A stretch of 64,000 nt of DNA from Flavobacterium sp. (GTDB lineage: Bacteria; Bacteroidota; Bacteroidia; Flavobacteriales; Flavobacteriaceae): positions 186,001-250,000 of the forward strand of contig JAIXSK010000016.1 of NCBI GenBank assembly GCA_027484725.1. The letters are read 5' to 3'. Shown here piece after piece: positions 7,800-17,037 of this stretch (position 1 is the first letter of the stretch; each line of letters starts with the position of its first letter). Under the pieces are notes generated by a model, which was given only the letters and a program-made list of their open reading frames with translations, was not told the DNA's origin and searched no databases. The position numbers and the translations under genes are program-made.

Positions 7800-10190
7800 A
7801 TGGAAGTTACCCCTTCAAAAATGAATGAAAATTCACAAGATCGTTTTGATTTTCACGATTTGGTTGAACGCTACATTATTCACTGGAAATGGTTTGTTTT
7901 TGGTGTGTTTGTTTGCCTGATTATGGCATCGCTTTATTTGCGTTACGCGATTCCGGTGTACAACGCAACGGCAACCATATTAGTTCGGGATGAGAAAAAA
8001 GGCGGATTGCAATCTGAACTTACCGCTTTTTCTGATTTAGGAATCATGACCGGTGTTAAAAACAACGTCGACAATGAAATAGAAATCATCAAATCAAGGC
8101 GCATCATAACCAAAACGGTTAAAAAATTAGGGTTGAATGTTTCTTACATTTCTGAGGGTCGTGTCAAAACATTAGAGCTCTACAAAAACAAACCCATTGA
8201 GTTTGATTTTTATGATATGAACGATCAGTTTTTTAACAGTCGTAAATCATATACCATAGCCTACGTTGACGCCCTCCAATTTGAACTTTTTGACGGAAAT
8301 CAGGCTTCTTTAGGGAAATTCAAATATGATTCCATCATCAATTTAGATGACTCTAAGTTGGTTGTGCATAAAAATCCTAAGAGTTTTTCTTCATTTTTAC
8401 CAGGTTTCTCTATTCATGTAAATGTCAATACGGTTGATAATGTAACAGAGAGTTTTCGCGGTCGTTTGAACGTAACTTCGCTCAGTAAAAATTCTAGTGT
8501 TGTTTCATTGTCCATCAATGATCCGGTACGTGAAAGAGCCGAGGAGTTTTTGAACACTCTGATTGATGTTTACAATGAAGACGCTATAGCAGATAAAAAA
8601 TTTACCTCTGAAAACACGCTTAATTTTATTCAAGACAGACTCAAAATTATTACCTCTGAGTTGGGAGATGTTGAAAAAGATGCAGAGGGATTCAAAAAAG
8701 CCAATGATGTTACCGACATCAACACACAAGCTGAGATTTTTTTAAACAGCTCTGTAGATTTTACCAAAGAACTCATTGAAACCGAAACGCAAATCAAAGT
8801 AGTCAATGCGATGCTTGATTTTATGAAGTCAAAAGGCAAATGGGATTTGGTTCCAAATAATATTATATCAACCTCCGATGCCAGAGATGCTTCAAACTAT
8901 ATCATGCAATACAACGATTTGGTTTTGCAACGCAATCGCATTGTTAAAGACGGAACTTCTAAAAACTCTGTGGTATATAATCTGGAAGAGAAAATTGAAG
9001 AACTCAATGCCAACATCATTGCAAGTTTGTCTAGAATCAAAGCTTCTTTGAGTATTAAGAAAAAAGATTTAGAAAAACAAGACAACTACATCAAAGGTCG
9101 AATTTCAAAAGTTCCAACCCAAGAGCGAGAGTTCAGAATCTTAAATCGTCAGCAACAAATCAAAGAATCGCTTTATTTGTACTTATTGCAAAAACGCGAA
9201 GAAACCGCAATTTCTCTGGCCGTTACCGCACCTATATCAAAATTAGTCGACGGTGCTTTTTCTCCGGGTTCTCCGGTAACTCCAAAACCCAATTTGGTGT
9301 ATTTGTTTGCCATTGCTTTGGGTGTTTTTATTCCTTTTATGATTATTTATCTCAAATCATTGTTAGACAATAAAGTCAAAACCAGACAAGATGTTGAGTC
9401 AATTATTACGGCTCCGTTTTTAGGAGATATTCCAAAATCAGAAACCCATGATGAGGTTATCAATACCAACAGCAAATCCAGTTCAGCCGAAGCTGTTCGA
9501 ATCATAAGAACCAATCTTGAGTTCATGTTTAATGAAGTAAAAGACAATTTGGCCAAAACCATTTTTATTACTTCAACGATTCCCAAAGAAGGTAAAACTT
9601 TTGTGGCGATTAATCTGGCCAGCACAATTGCACTCTCGGGTAAAAAAGTATTACTTATTGGTTTGGATATCCGAAATCCTAAAATTGATCGATATGTGCA
9701 ACTTCCGTCAAAAGGACTTACCAATTATTTGTCTAAAAAAGACCAAGACATCAATGATTACATTGTAAAACTAGACGGGTTTGACGATTTTTATATTCTA
9801 CCTTCAGGAGTTATTCCGCCAAATCCGGTTGATTTACTCATGAACGGACGAATAGACCATATGTTTGCCGAGCTCAAAAAAGAGTATGATTACATCATAG
9901 TAGATACAGCGCCGGTGAGTTTAGTAACCGATACCTTGTTGGTAGCCAAAAACGCCGATGTTTTCTTGTATGTGATTCGCGCGAATTTCTTAGACAAACG
10001 ACTTCTTAAAATTATTGAGAATATCTATCGCGAGAAAAAGTTACCTAATATGGCAGCAATCCTCAACGATACTGAATGGAGAAAATCATATGCCTATGCT
10101 TATGGCTATGGTTATGCATACGGATATGGTTACAACGATGATGCACCCAAACAACCTTGGTTCTTGAGTTGGTTCAAGAAAAATACTTAG
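7800..10190 (+). CDS. wzc: Polysaccharide co-polymerase with tyrosine kinase domain (Wzc-type)
   Basis: 796 residues. A Wzz chain-length domain is flanked by two membrane helices (about 32-52 and 500-520) with a long periplasmic coiled-coil region between them. A cytoplasmic BY-kinase domain follows: Walker A TSTIPKEGKT (591-600, Lys599), LLIGLDIRNP and DYIIVDTAP. The tail has eight tyrosines at alternate positions (YAYAYGYGYAYGYGY), the expected autophosphorylation cluster. It controls polymer length and export together with Wza. Its stop codon overlaps the stop of the opposing phosphatase gene. Confidence 0.95.
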   Translation: MEVTPSKMNENSQDRFDFHDLVERYIIHWKWFVFGVFVCLIMASLYLRYAIPVYNATATILVRDEKKGGLQSELTAFSDLGIMTGVKNNVDNEIEIIKSRRIITKTVKKLGLNVSYISEGRVKTLELYKNKPIEFDFYDMNDQFFNSRKSYTIAYVDALQFELFDGNQASLGKFKYDSIINLDDSKLVVHKNPKSFSSFLPGFSIHVNVNTVDNVTESFRGRLNVTSLSKNSSVVSLSINDPVRERAEEFLNTLIDVYNEDAIADKKFTSENTLNFIQDRLKIITSELGDVEKDAEGFKKANDVTDINTQAEIFLNSSVDFTKELIETETQIKVVNAMLDFMKSKGKWDLVPNNIISTSDARDASNYIMQYNDLVLQRNRIVKDGTSKNSVVYNLEEKIEELNANIIASLSRIKASLSIKKKDLEKQDNYIKGRISKVPTQEREFRILNRQQQIKESLYLYLLQKREETAISLAVTAPISKLVDGAFSPGSPVTPKPNLVYLFAIALGVFIPFMIIYLKSLLDNKVKTRQDVESIITAPFLGDIPKSETHDEVINTNSKSSSAEAVRIIRTNLEFMFNEVKDNLAKTIFITSTIPKEGKTFVAINLASTIALSGKKVLLIGLDIRNPKIDRYVQLPSKGLTNYLSKKDQDINDYIVKLDGFDDFYILPSGVIPPNPVDLLMNGRIDHMFAELKKEYDYIIVDTAPVSLVTDTLLVAKNADVFLYVIRANFLDKRLLKIIENIYREKKLPNMAAILNDTEWRKSYAYAYGYGYAYGYGYNDDAPKQPWFLSWFKKNT

Positions 10191-10918
10191 GATTTAAAAA
10201 ATTGATTGTGCGCTATAGCTTCTTGTAGTGGTTTGACGTCTTTTATCAAAGTTTTCTGATCAAACGCCAAGATGTGTTTTTCGTGGTGAACATCTGAACC
10301 CACAAAATCAATCAATCCGGTTTTGAGTAGTTTTGCAGCAGCTTCAGCCACCACGGGGCCGTAATAACCCACTGTAGACAATAAGTTCAGTTGCATGAAG
10401 CAACCTGCATTTTTAATTTTTTGATATTGATCAAATTTTTTGTGGTAATATATATAGCGCTCCGGATGTGCTAAAACCGGCTGATAGCCAGCTACATGTA
10501 ATTCAAAAATGATATCAAAAAGCTGCACTGGCGGATTTAAATAAGATATTTCAACCAAAACATAATTGTCTTTTAAGGTCAAAAGCGGTTTTTCAGATTG
10601 ATACAACTTGATAAAGTTTGGGTCAATCATGTATTCAGCTGCAAACCTCAAATTCAGTGGGATTTGTTTTTCAGTTGTGAGTTTTTGGTAGGTTGATGAA
10701 ATCCGTTCAGGAGTGTTTTCCCAGGTGCTTCCCATGATGTGCGGTGTGGCAATGCAATCTGTGAAGCCGAGTTTTTTCATAGATTCTATCAAAAAAAGAG
10801 CGTCTTGTTCTGTTGCGGCTCCATCGTCAATTCCGGGTAAAACGTGACAGTGGATGTCTGCGTGTCCATCAGGAATTAAATCTCTCAAAAATGTCTTTTT
10901 GCTAAAAATGCCAAACAT
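10187..10918 (-). CDS. Tyrosine-protein phosphatase, CpsB/CapC/YwqE type (PHP fold)
   Basis: 243 residues. PHP-family metal-binding motifs are visible: HCHVLPGIDDGA near the N-terminus, ATPHIM, AHPERY and GSDVHH near the C-terminus. Members dephosphorylate the tyrosine-rich tail of BY-kinases. Here the gene faces wzc and the two stop codons share bases 10187-10190 (TTAG read both ways), which supports a kinase-phosphatase pair. Being on the opposite strand it needs its own promoter; TACTTTTA (read on the minus strand, 10936-10943) is a seven-of-eight -7 box upstream. Confidence 0.92.
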   Translation of the reverse strand: MFGIFSKKTFLRDLIPDGHADIHCHVLPGIDDGAATEQDALFLIESMKKLGFTDCIATPHIMGSTWENTPERISSTYQKLTTEKQIPLNLRFAAEYMIDPNFIKLYQSEKPLLTLKDNYVLVEISYLNPPVQLFDIIFELHVAGYQPVLAHPERYIYYHKKFDQYQKIKNAGCFMQLNLLSTVGYYGPVVAEAAAKLLKTGLIDFVGSDVHHEKHILAFDQKTLIKDVKPLQEAIAHNQFFKS

Positions 10919-11010
10919 CTCTTTTTATTTGTGGGTAAAAGTACATAAATAAAATCGTTGGTTTAATGATTCAGGCTTTTGATTTGTTTATAAACTCGGT
11001 AAAATCAACC

Positions 11011-11039
11011 TTTCTCATATCGTTAAATTCTTATATTTG
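11011..11039 (+). promoter_or_regulatory. Promoter of the ABC exporter/nonulosonate operon
   Basis: Perfect -7 box TATATTTG at 11032-11039 with TTT at 11011-11013 as a partial -33, spacer 18. The ATG is 50 bases downstream. It would drive the long run of genes to 21592. Confidence 0.6.
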
Positions 11040-11089
11040 CACGCGCATTATTGCGTTTAGTTCAGCTGATTTAAGTAACTCGTAAATTC

Positions 11090-11947
11090 ATGACACATCA
11101 TACGCCATCTGAAGATTGGAACCTGGTCATTAAAGGAAAAACCTCTTTATTTGACCTTAAGTTTCAAGACCTTTGGCGTTACCGCGATCTTTTGTGGATG
11201 TTTGTCAAACGCGACTTTGTGAGCTTCTACAAGCAAACTGTTTTGGGGCCGCTTTGGTTTTTTATTCAACCTATTTTTACCACCATCGTATTCGCTTTTG
11301 TGTTTGGTAATTTAGCGGGCATCAGTACCGATGGGCTTCCGCAGTATTTATTCTATTTATCAGGCATTACCGCTTGGAACTATTTTTCTGATTGTCTGAC
11401 CAAAACCAGTACTGTTTTCAGAGACAATGCCGCCATTTTCGGCAAAGTTTATTTCCCGAGATTGATCATGCCACTGAGTATTGTAGTAAGTAATTTGGTG
11501 CGTTTTGGGGTTCAACTTTTGTTGCTGTTCATCATGATGGGCTATTTTGCTTGGAAAGGGGAAGATTTTCACCCAACGTACATGGTTTTTTTCTTTCCGA
11601 TTTTGGTCTTACTAATGGCTTTGTTGGGCTTAGGCTCCGGACTGATTATTACCGCTATGACTACCAAATACAGAGACTTAACCTTTTTAGTTACTTTTGG
11701 AGTACAGCTGTTAATGTACGGAACTACTGTTATTTATCCGCTAAGTTCAGCTCCTGAAAAATACAAACAATTCATTGAACTCAATCCCATGACAGGCATT
11801 ATTGAAGCCTTTCGCTACGCTCTTTTAGGCAAAGGAGAATTCACTGTTTGGAGCATCAGTTATTCATCCATAGTTACTTTGGTTATTCTTATGTTCGGCA
11901 TCTTGATTTTTAACAAGACCGAACGCAATTTTGTAGATACTATCTAA
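11090..11947 (+). CDS. wzm: Polysaccharide ABC exporter, permease subunit (Wzm-like)
   Basis: 285 residues with about six membrane helices, ABC-2 type. The cytoplasmic start (LWRYRDLLWMFVKRDFVSFYKQTVLGPLW) is characteristic of polysaccharide/polyol-phosphate exporters such as Wzm and TagG. The stop and the next start overlap as TAATG, so permease and ATPase are translationally coupled. Together they would move a completed lipid-linked glycan across the inner membrane. Confidence 0.93.
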   Translation: MTHHTPSEDWNLVIKGKTSLFDLKFQDLWRYRDLLWMFVKRDFVSFYKQTVLGPLWFFIQPIFTTIVFAFVFGNLAGISTDGLPQYLFYLSGITAWNYFSDCLTKTSTVFRDNAAIFGKVYFPRLIMPLSIVVSNLVRFGVQLLLLFIMMGYFAWKGEDFHPTYMVFFFPILVLLMALLGLGSGLIITAMTTKYRDLTFLVTFGVQLLMYGTTVIYPLSSAPEKYKQFIELNPMTGIIEAFRYALLGKGEFTVWSISYSSIVTLVILMFGILIFNKTERNFVDTI

Positions 11948-13230
11948 TGTCAGAAACCGTCATCAAAGTCGATAATTTATCTAAAGCATACCAAATCGGA
12001 CAGATTGGTACAGGAACTATTTCACGCGATTTAGAAAGGTTTTGGGTAACCAAGATTTTGGGTAAAGAAGATCCGTTTCTCAAAATAGGCGAGACCAATG
12101 ACCGAAGTGTTAAAGGCAAGAGTGACATTGTTTGGTCATTGCGCGATATCAATTTTGAAATCAACCACGGCGATGCTGTGGGCATTATTGGCAAAAACGG
12201 AGCAGGCAAAAGTACCTTACTCAAATTACTTTCTCGCGTGACCAGCCCCACAACCGGTGAAATCAAAGTCAAAGGGCGTATTGCCAGCTTGCTTGAGGTG
12301 GGTACCGGTTTTCATCCTGAACTGTCCGGGCGAGAGAATATTTTTCTCAACGGAGCCATTTTAGGAATGCGCAAAAAAGAAATTGCCCGAAAACTAGATG
12401 AAATCATTGATTTTTCAGGGGTTGAAAGATACATTGATACGCCCGTCAAACGATATTCATCCGGAATGTATGTTCGTTTGGCATTTGCGGTAGCGGCCCA
12501 TCTAGAAAGTGAAATCCTGATTGTTGATGAAGTTTTAGCAGTGGGCGATGCCGAGTTTCAAAAGAAATGTCTGGGCAAAATGAGCGACATCAGCAAAGGC
12601 GAGGGCAGAACGGTTTTATTTGTGAGCCACAACATGGCGGCAGTCAAAAGTTTGTGCAACAAAGGCATCGTTTTGGCCAACGGAATGACGGCTTTTAACG
12701 GAGCGGTTGACAATGCTTTGGATTTTTACTTAAAAAGCTCAGAAAGTTTCGCGCACAAAAAATGGGACGTTGATCAAGCACCCAAATCAGATTTTGTTCG
12801 CCTATTAGAAGCTGAAGTTTTAGACATCAACGATCAAGTTGCGCTGAATCATCCAATCACCAACGATGTACGCATTAAGTTTACCTATGAAATCACCCAA
12901 GAAAATCAATTGTTCCTTCACGGATTCAATTTGTTCAATGGACATGGAGTTCATATTCTTAGTTCGCATGACAAGTTTACTCAAAACCTAATAAAACCCT
13001 TGCCATTGGGCATACATTCAACCATTATAACAATTCCCGGAAATTTTCTAGCCGAAGGTTCTTATAATTGCAGCTTTGCCATTATGCGTTACAATCCTTT
13101 TTATGTTGAATTTCACGAAATGGAAATTGTTGGTTTTAACATCATTGATGAAATCAGTGAAAAATCGGTACGCGGTACTTATGCCGGTGGTTTTCCCGGT
13201 ATTGTCCGACCGTTATTAACTTGGAAATAA
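11947..13230 (+). CDS. wzt: Polysaccharide ABC exporter, ATPase with C-terminal glycan-binding domain (Wzt-like)
   Basis: 427 residues. The ATPase domain shows Walker A (GIIGKNGAGKSTLLKLL), the signature region SSGMYVRLAFAVA, and Walker B with ILIVDEVLAVGD. From about residue 250 there is an extra beta-rich domain, as in Wzt proteins of O-antigen systems, where it recognises the modified non-reducing end of the finished chain. That domain suggests export is coupled to a chain-terminating modification; the adjacent methyltransferase is a candidate. Length matches long Wzt proteins and exceeds that of teichoic-acid TagH-type cores lacking this domain. Confidence 0.92.
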   Translation: MSETVIKVDNLSKAYQIGQIGTGTISRDLERFWVTKILGKEDPFLKIGETNDRSVKGKSDIVWSLRDINFEINHGDAVGIIGKNGAGKSTLLKLLSRVTSPTTGEIKVKGRIASLLEVGTGFHPELSGRENIFLNGAILGMRKKEIARKLDEIIDFSGVERYIDTPVKRYSSGMYVRLAFAVAAHLESEILIVDEVLAVGDAEFQKKCLGKMSDISKGEGRTVLFVSHNMAAVKSLCNKGIVLANGMTAFNGAVDNALDFYLKSSESFAHKKWDVDQAPKSDFVRLLEAEVLDINDQVALNHPITNDVRIKFTYEITQENQLFLHGFNLFNGHGVHILSSHDKFTQNLIKPLPLGIHSTIITIPGNFLAEGSYNCSFAIMRYNPFYVEFHEMEIVGFNIIDEISEKSVRGTYAGGFPGIVRPLLTWK

Positions 13231-13236
13231 TCTCAA

Positions 13237-14046
13237 ATGAAAAAAAAATCTACTGGCGAACGTTTAGAAACCTTTATTTACGGGCGCAATTCTATAGAGC
13301 ATTTGCATCGTTATGCTTTGGTCATGCCCTATATTGAAAACAAAACTGTTTTAGACATTGCCTCAGGCGAAGGTTACGGCAGCCACTTAATGACTACCCA
13401 CGCGGCTTTTGTAACCGGAGTTGACATTGACGCGCAGACCGTTGCCGCGGCCAAGGTTAAATATCAAAAAGACAATTTGCGTTTTCTAGTAGGCAGTGCC
13501 ACGGCAATTCCGCTTGAAGACCAGAGCGTAGATGTAGTGGTGAGTTATGAAACCATTGAACACCATGATCAGCATCAGGCAATGATTGATGAAATCAAAC
13601 GCGTGCTCAAACCCGAAGGTGTTTTAATCATTTCTACTCCGGATAAATTATATTACACTGACAAAAGAAATTTCAACAACGAGTTTCACATCAAAGAACT
13701 CTACAAACAAGAATTTGTTGATTTGATTTCGCCCAAATTCAAGAACATACAATTGCTTACACAAATTTATTGCAACGGAAATTCAATCATTCAACCAGAG
13801 GGTGATTCAAGGAATGTGCAATTTTTTACCGGTGATTACACTTGGGCTGCTCCGCAAGAAATAGATCCTCTTTACTTGGTGATTATTGCATCAGAGACAC
13901 ATTTTACGCCGCACAACCGATCTATTTTTAACGGTGAAATTTTTACCGAAAAAACCTGGAGAAGTCACTTTGAGAACAGCAATAGTTATAAAGTGGGCAA
14001 CTTTATAATCCGACCAATTAAGTTTTTGAAAAACTTGTTTCAATAA
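13237..14046 (+). CDS. Class I SAM-dependent methyltransferase
   Basis: 269 residues. Methyltransferase motif I is VLDIASGEGYGS (about 39-50), followed by VTGVDIDAQ and the later motif DVVVSYETIEHHD. The target is unknown. It starts six bases after the Wzt-like ATPase stop, so it is tightly co-expressed with the exporter. By analogy with systems in which a terminal methyl group is read by the Wzt C-terminal domain, this could be a chain-capping enzyme. Methylation of an internal sugar is equally possible. Confidence 0.8.
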   Translation: MKKKSTGERLETFIYGRNSIEHLHRYALVMPYIENKTVLDIASGEGYGSHLMTTHAAFVTGVDIDAQTVAAAKVKYQKDNLRFLVGSATAIPLEDQSVDVVVSYETIEHHDQHQAMIDEIKRVLKPEGVLIISTPDKLYYTDKRNFNNEFHIKELYKQEFVDLISPKFKNIQLLTQIYCNGNSIIQPEGDSRNVQFFTGDYTWAAPQEIDPLYLVIIASETHFTPHNRSIFNGEIFTEKTWRSHFENSNSYKVGNFIIRPIKFLKNLFQ

Positions 14047-14072
14047 CAATCATAAGTCAGAAGTTTTGTTTT

Positions 14073-14933
14073 ATGCTCATATCCGCCATTTTTCTTTCAA
14101 GAACAGCCACCCAAAAAACCTTTGAAATGACTTTGGAAGCCATAGAAAGCTTGCAAAAATCAGTGGCCACTGAAAATCTCGAAATTATTTTGGTTGAATC
14201 AAACCCGGATTATTTGCATTCGGGTTTTGCCTATCCTTCTGAAGTGCGCGTAATTATTCCGAATGAATCGTTTAACTTTCATCGGTTTCTCAATATAGGT
14301 ATTGAGCAATCCTGTGGGAATTATTTGGCTTTGTGCAACAACGATGTGCTTTTTCACCCCGATTGGTTTGACGCCATTTTAAAGGTTGCTCAGGCTCATC
14401 CGGAGATAGTTTCATTTAGCCCGTCCGGAAAATGGATCGAGCAACCCGAGCGTACTTATGAACTGGGTTACAAAGTCATGCAACAACTCAAAGGTTGGTG
14501 TATTGTGGTAAAAAAAGAAGTATTCAAAACCACAGGATTGTTAGATGAAACCTTTCGTTTTTTCTACGCCGATAACGATTATGCGATGACTTTAAAATAC
14601 CATAATTTAAAGCATGCCCTTGTATATGGTTCTTATGTAGAACATTTAGAGAAAAAATCTACTTTCAGCAGAGAGACAAACATGCGCGTCAGAGAAAACA
14701 TGTTTCAAAAATATTCATTGCCTGACTATTTGATGCAAGAGCAATATTTGTATGTATTTGGCAGTGAAAGCAATTTTGAAGATTTTTTAAAATTCCACAA
14801 CAAATGGGGCAGTCCCAAGGTGCTTTACCGCAAAAATAAAGTAGCCGATTGGTTCATTCAATATCGTTTGGGTTTTCTGAATCGATTGTTTTTAAAGCTA
14901 AAGTTTAAAAGCGCACTGACTTTGGCTTTATAA
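14073..14933 (+). CDS. Glycosyltransferase family 2
   Basis: 286 residues with a GT-A fold. N-terminal LISAIFLSRTATQKTFEMT leads to an acceptor region with the nucleotide-binding acidic motif LALCNNDVLFH (about residue 90). A second motif, DETFRFFYADNDYAM, follows near 160. It most likely adds one sugar to the growing lipid-linked glycan on the cytoplasmic side. Donor and linkage cannot be read from sequence. Confidence 0.85.
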   Translation: MLISAIFLSRTATQKTFEMTLEAIESLQKSVATENLEIILVESNPDYLHSGFAYPSEVRVIIPNESFNFHRFLNIGIEQSCGNYLALCNNDVLFHPDWFDAILKVAQAHPEIVSFSPSGKWIEQPERTYELGYKVMQQLKGWCIVVKKEVFKTTGLLDETFRFFYADNDYAMTLKYHNLKHALVYGSYVEHLEKKSTFSRETNMRVRENMFQKYSLPDYLMQEQYLYVFGSESNFEDFLKFHNKWGSPKVLYRKNKVADWFIQYRLGFLNRLFLKLKFKSALTLAL

Positions 14934-14997
14934 ATTTTTAAATTCTGATTATTCAATTAACTTTGAGCAGTTGTTGCTCACACTTCCAAAAGAACCG

Positions 14998-16092
14998 ATG
15001 CCAAAAGTGATTCTCATCTCTCAGTTTCCGTTGCCCTATCACAAGATTGGCAGTTGGACCACTATGTACAAGAACTATTTTGAAAGCGGACAACATCAAA
15101 TAGATATAATTATTTGCGAAAAACCGCAACAGCCGTTTGCATCAGTAAATTATCAAATAGTAGCCAATGATTTTTGGTTAAAACTAAGACGCAAATGGCA
15201 AAAATACTTTCGATTGGGGTATTTGGATGCGCTAAAAAAAGTACTCAATAAAGAAGACAAATTCATCATTCAGGTAGTAGACAATTACAGAATTGTTTAC
15301 AGAATTGACCAGATTTTAAAAGAAATGGGCATTCGAGATAATTGTTACATTCAGTGTTTCTATCACGGATTTGCACCTTATTTAGCCGTTGAAAAGACCC
15401 GAAACTTTTACGAAATCATTGATGAACTTATTGTTTTAACCCAAGATGCTTATCAAGAACATATCAAATTTTATTCAGCATTTCCCTGCAAAGTTTCACA
15501 CATTTACAACGGCATTGACACCCTTAAGTTTTGTAAAATTGGCTCGGATACAAAATCAAAACTTAAAGCAGAGCTGGGGATAAATCAACAAAAAGTCTTT
15601 TTGTGGTGTTCTAATGATCGGCCCAAAAAAGGGTTAAAATTGCTTTTAGATGCTTGGAAGAGAATTCATCCTCTGTACTCCAATACCGTCTTGTTGGTCA
15701 TCGGATCAAAAAAACAAATACCTATAGACGGAGTTGTATACATAGGAGCCATTCCCAACGACGAATTGCCTAAATACTATCAAATTTCAGATTGTTATTT
15801 GTTTCCGACTTTGTGTCACGAAGGTTTTGGACTTAGTTTGATTGAAGCTTTAAACTGCGGGTGTTACTGCATTGCTTCGGCATTGGGCGGTGTTCCTGAG
15901 GTACTGCAATACGGAAAATTAGGCAAGCTCATCCATCGGCCAAATTTTGTTTCCGAATGGGTAATGGCCATGCAGAATTACCTTGAACAAACTGAACCCT
16001 CCATTGTTTTAGATCGACCCATTTACACTGCACAAGAGTGGAACAACAATATGAATAAGATTATTCAAGAAGCCAAAATCAGCCTTTCTTAA
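14998..16092 (+). CDS. Glycosyltransferase family 4 (GT-B)
   Basis: 364 residues from the ATG at 14998 (a TTG 27 bases upstream is in frame but gives an unlikely extension). The first strand is VILISQFPLPYHKIGSW. The C-terminal donor domain shows RPKKGLKLLLDAW, then the sugar-nucleotide site EGFGLSLIEALNCGCYCIAS with the E-x7-E pattern, then GGVPEVL. It uses a nucleotide sugar to extend the glycan with retention of configuration, as is usual for GT4. Confidence 0.87.
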   Translation: MPKVILISQFPLPYHKIGSWTTMYKNYFESGQHQIDIIICEKPQQPFASVNYQIVANDFWLKLRRKWQKYFRLGYLDALKKVLNKEDKFIIQVVDNYRIVYRIDQILKEMGIRDNCYIQCFYHGFAPYLAVEKTRNFYEIIDELIVLTQDAYQEHIKFYSAFPCKVSHIYNGIDTLKFCKIGSDTKSKLKAELGINQQKVFLWCSNDRPKKGLKLLLDAWKRIHPLYSNTVLLVIGSKKQIPIDGVVYIGAIPNDELPKYYQISDCYLFPTLCHEGFGLSLIEALNCGCYCIASALGGVPEVLQYGKLGKLIHRPNFVSEWVMAMQNYLEQTEPSIVLDRPIYTAQEWNNNMNKIIQEAKISLS

Positions 16093-16106
16093 GTCCGTAA
16101 CTTTTG

Positions 16107-17006
16107 ATGTTTGCCATTCACATATCTACCAAAAACAGAAAAACAGATTTGCTTTTTACCTTAAAGCAAATAGAATCTTTAATGAACAGGTCTGATACAG
16201 AAGTTGTTGTGTTTGATGACGGCTCAACCGATGGCACTTTTGAGGCTGTTTTGAAAGAATTTCCCCAGGTGGTTCTTCACCGAAATGAAAAATCAAAAGG
16301 CTATTTGTATTGCAGAAATCAGATGCTCAATCAAACACAAGCAGACTATGCAATTTCACTGGATGATGACGCACATTTTTTGACTGAAAATCCACTAGAG
16401 CAGATTCAGAATTATTTTGAACAAAATTCCGCTTGTGGCGTCATTGCTTTTAGACTGTATTGGTCATTAGAACCGCCTCAAAATACGGCAACGCGCCAAA
16501 CACCTGGTCTGGTTAAATCATATATAGGCTGTGGTCACGCATGGCGCATCAGTGCTTGGCGTGATGTTCCCGATTATCCGGAGTGGCTTGAGTTTTATGG
16601 CGAAGAAAACATTGCTTCTTTGTATTTGTTCCAAAAAGGGTGGGAAGTTTGTTATTTGCCGACTGTTTTGGTACACCACAGAGTTGACTTAAAAAAAAGA
16701 GCCCAATCCAACAAAGATTTTGCATTTCGTTACCGGAGGTCTATCCGTTCGGGCTGGTACTTATTTTTACTTTTTTATCCGAAGTATATAGGCTATAAAA
16801 CCGTGTTGTATTCTATCACCAAACAATTGACAACCAAAATTTTTAAAGGTGATTTTAAGGTCATTTCGCCTTTGTTTTTGGCCGTCGTTGATTTGTTAAT
16901 GGCGCTTCCTAAAATATTCAAATACCAAAACAAACTGAGTCTTAGTGCTTATCAAAAGTATTCTAAATTAAAAGAAGACAACATATATTGGGAACCCGAA
17001 AAATAG
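16107..17006 (+). CDS. Glycosyltransferase family 2
   Basis: 299 residues starting at ATG 16107 (an in-frame TTG directly upstream is ignored). GT-A motifs are VVVFDDGSTDGT (about 34-45), LDDDAHFL (about 90, the metal-binding DxD) and EFYGEENIASLYLFQKGW. A hydrophobic stretch near residues 255-275 may attach it to the membrane. Co-directional in the exporter operon, 31 bases ahead of neuB. Confidence 0.87.
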   Translation: MFAIHISTKNRKTDLLFTLKQIESLMNRSDTEVVVFDDGSTDGTFEAVLKEFPQVVLHRNEKSKGYLYCRNQMLNQTQADYAISLDDDAHFLTENPLEQIQNYFEQNSACGVIAFRLYWSLEPPQNTATRQTPGLVKSYIGCGHAWRISAWRDVPDYPEWLEFYGEENIASLYLFQKGWEVCYLPTVLVHHRVDLKKRAQSNKDFAFRYRRSIRSGWYLFLLFYPKYIGYKTVLYSITKQLTTKIFKGDFKVISPLFLAVVDLLMALPKIFKYQNKLSLSAYQKYSKLKEDNIYWEPEK

Positions 17007-17037
17007 TTACTTTTACCGCTGTTTGAACCTGTATTCA

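Noticed and set aside
9347..9724. 125-codon minus-strand frame inside wzc
   Set aside because: It overlaps the kinase domain of Wzc, whose motifs are intact in the plus-strand frame.
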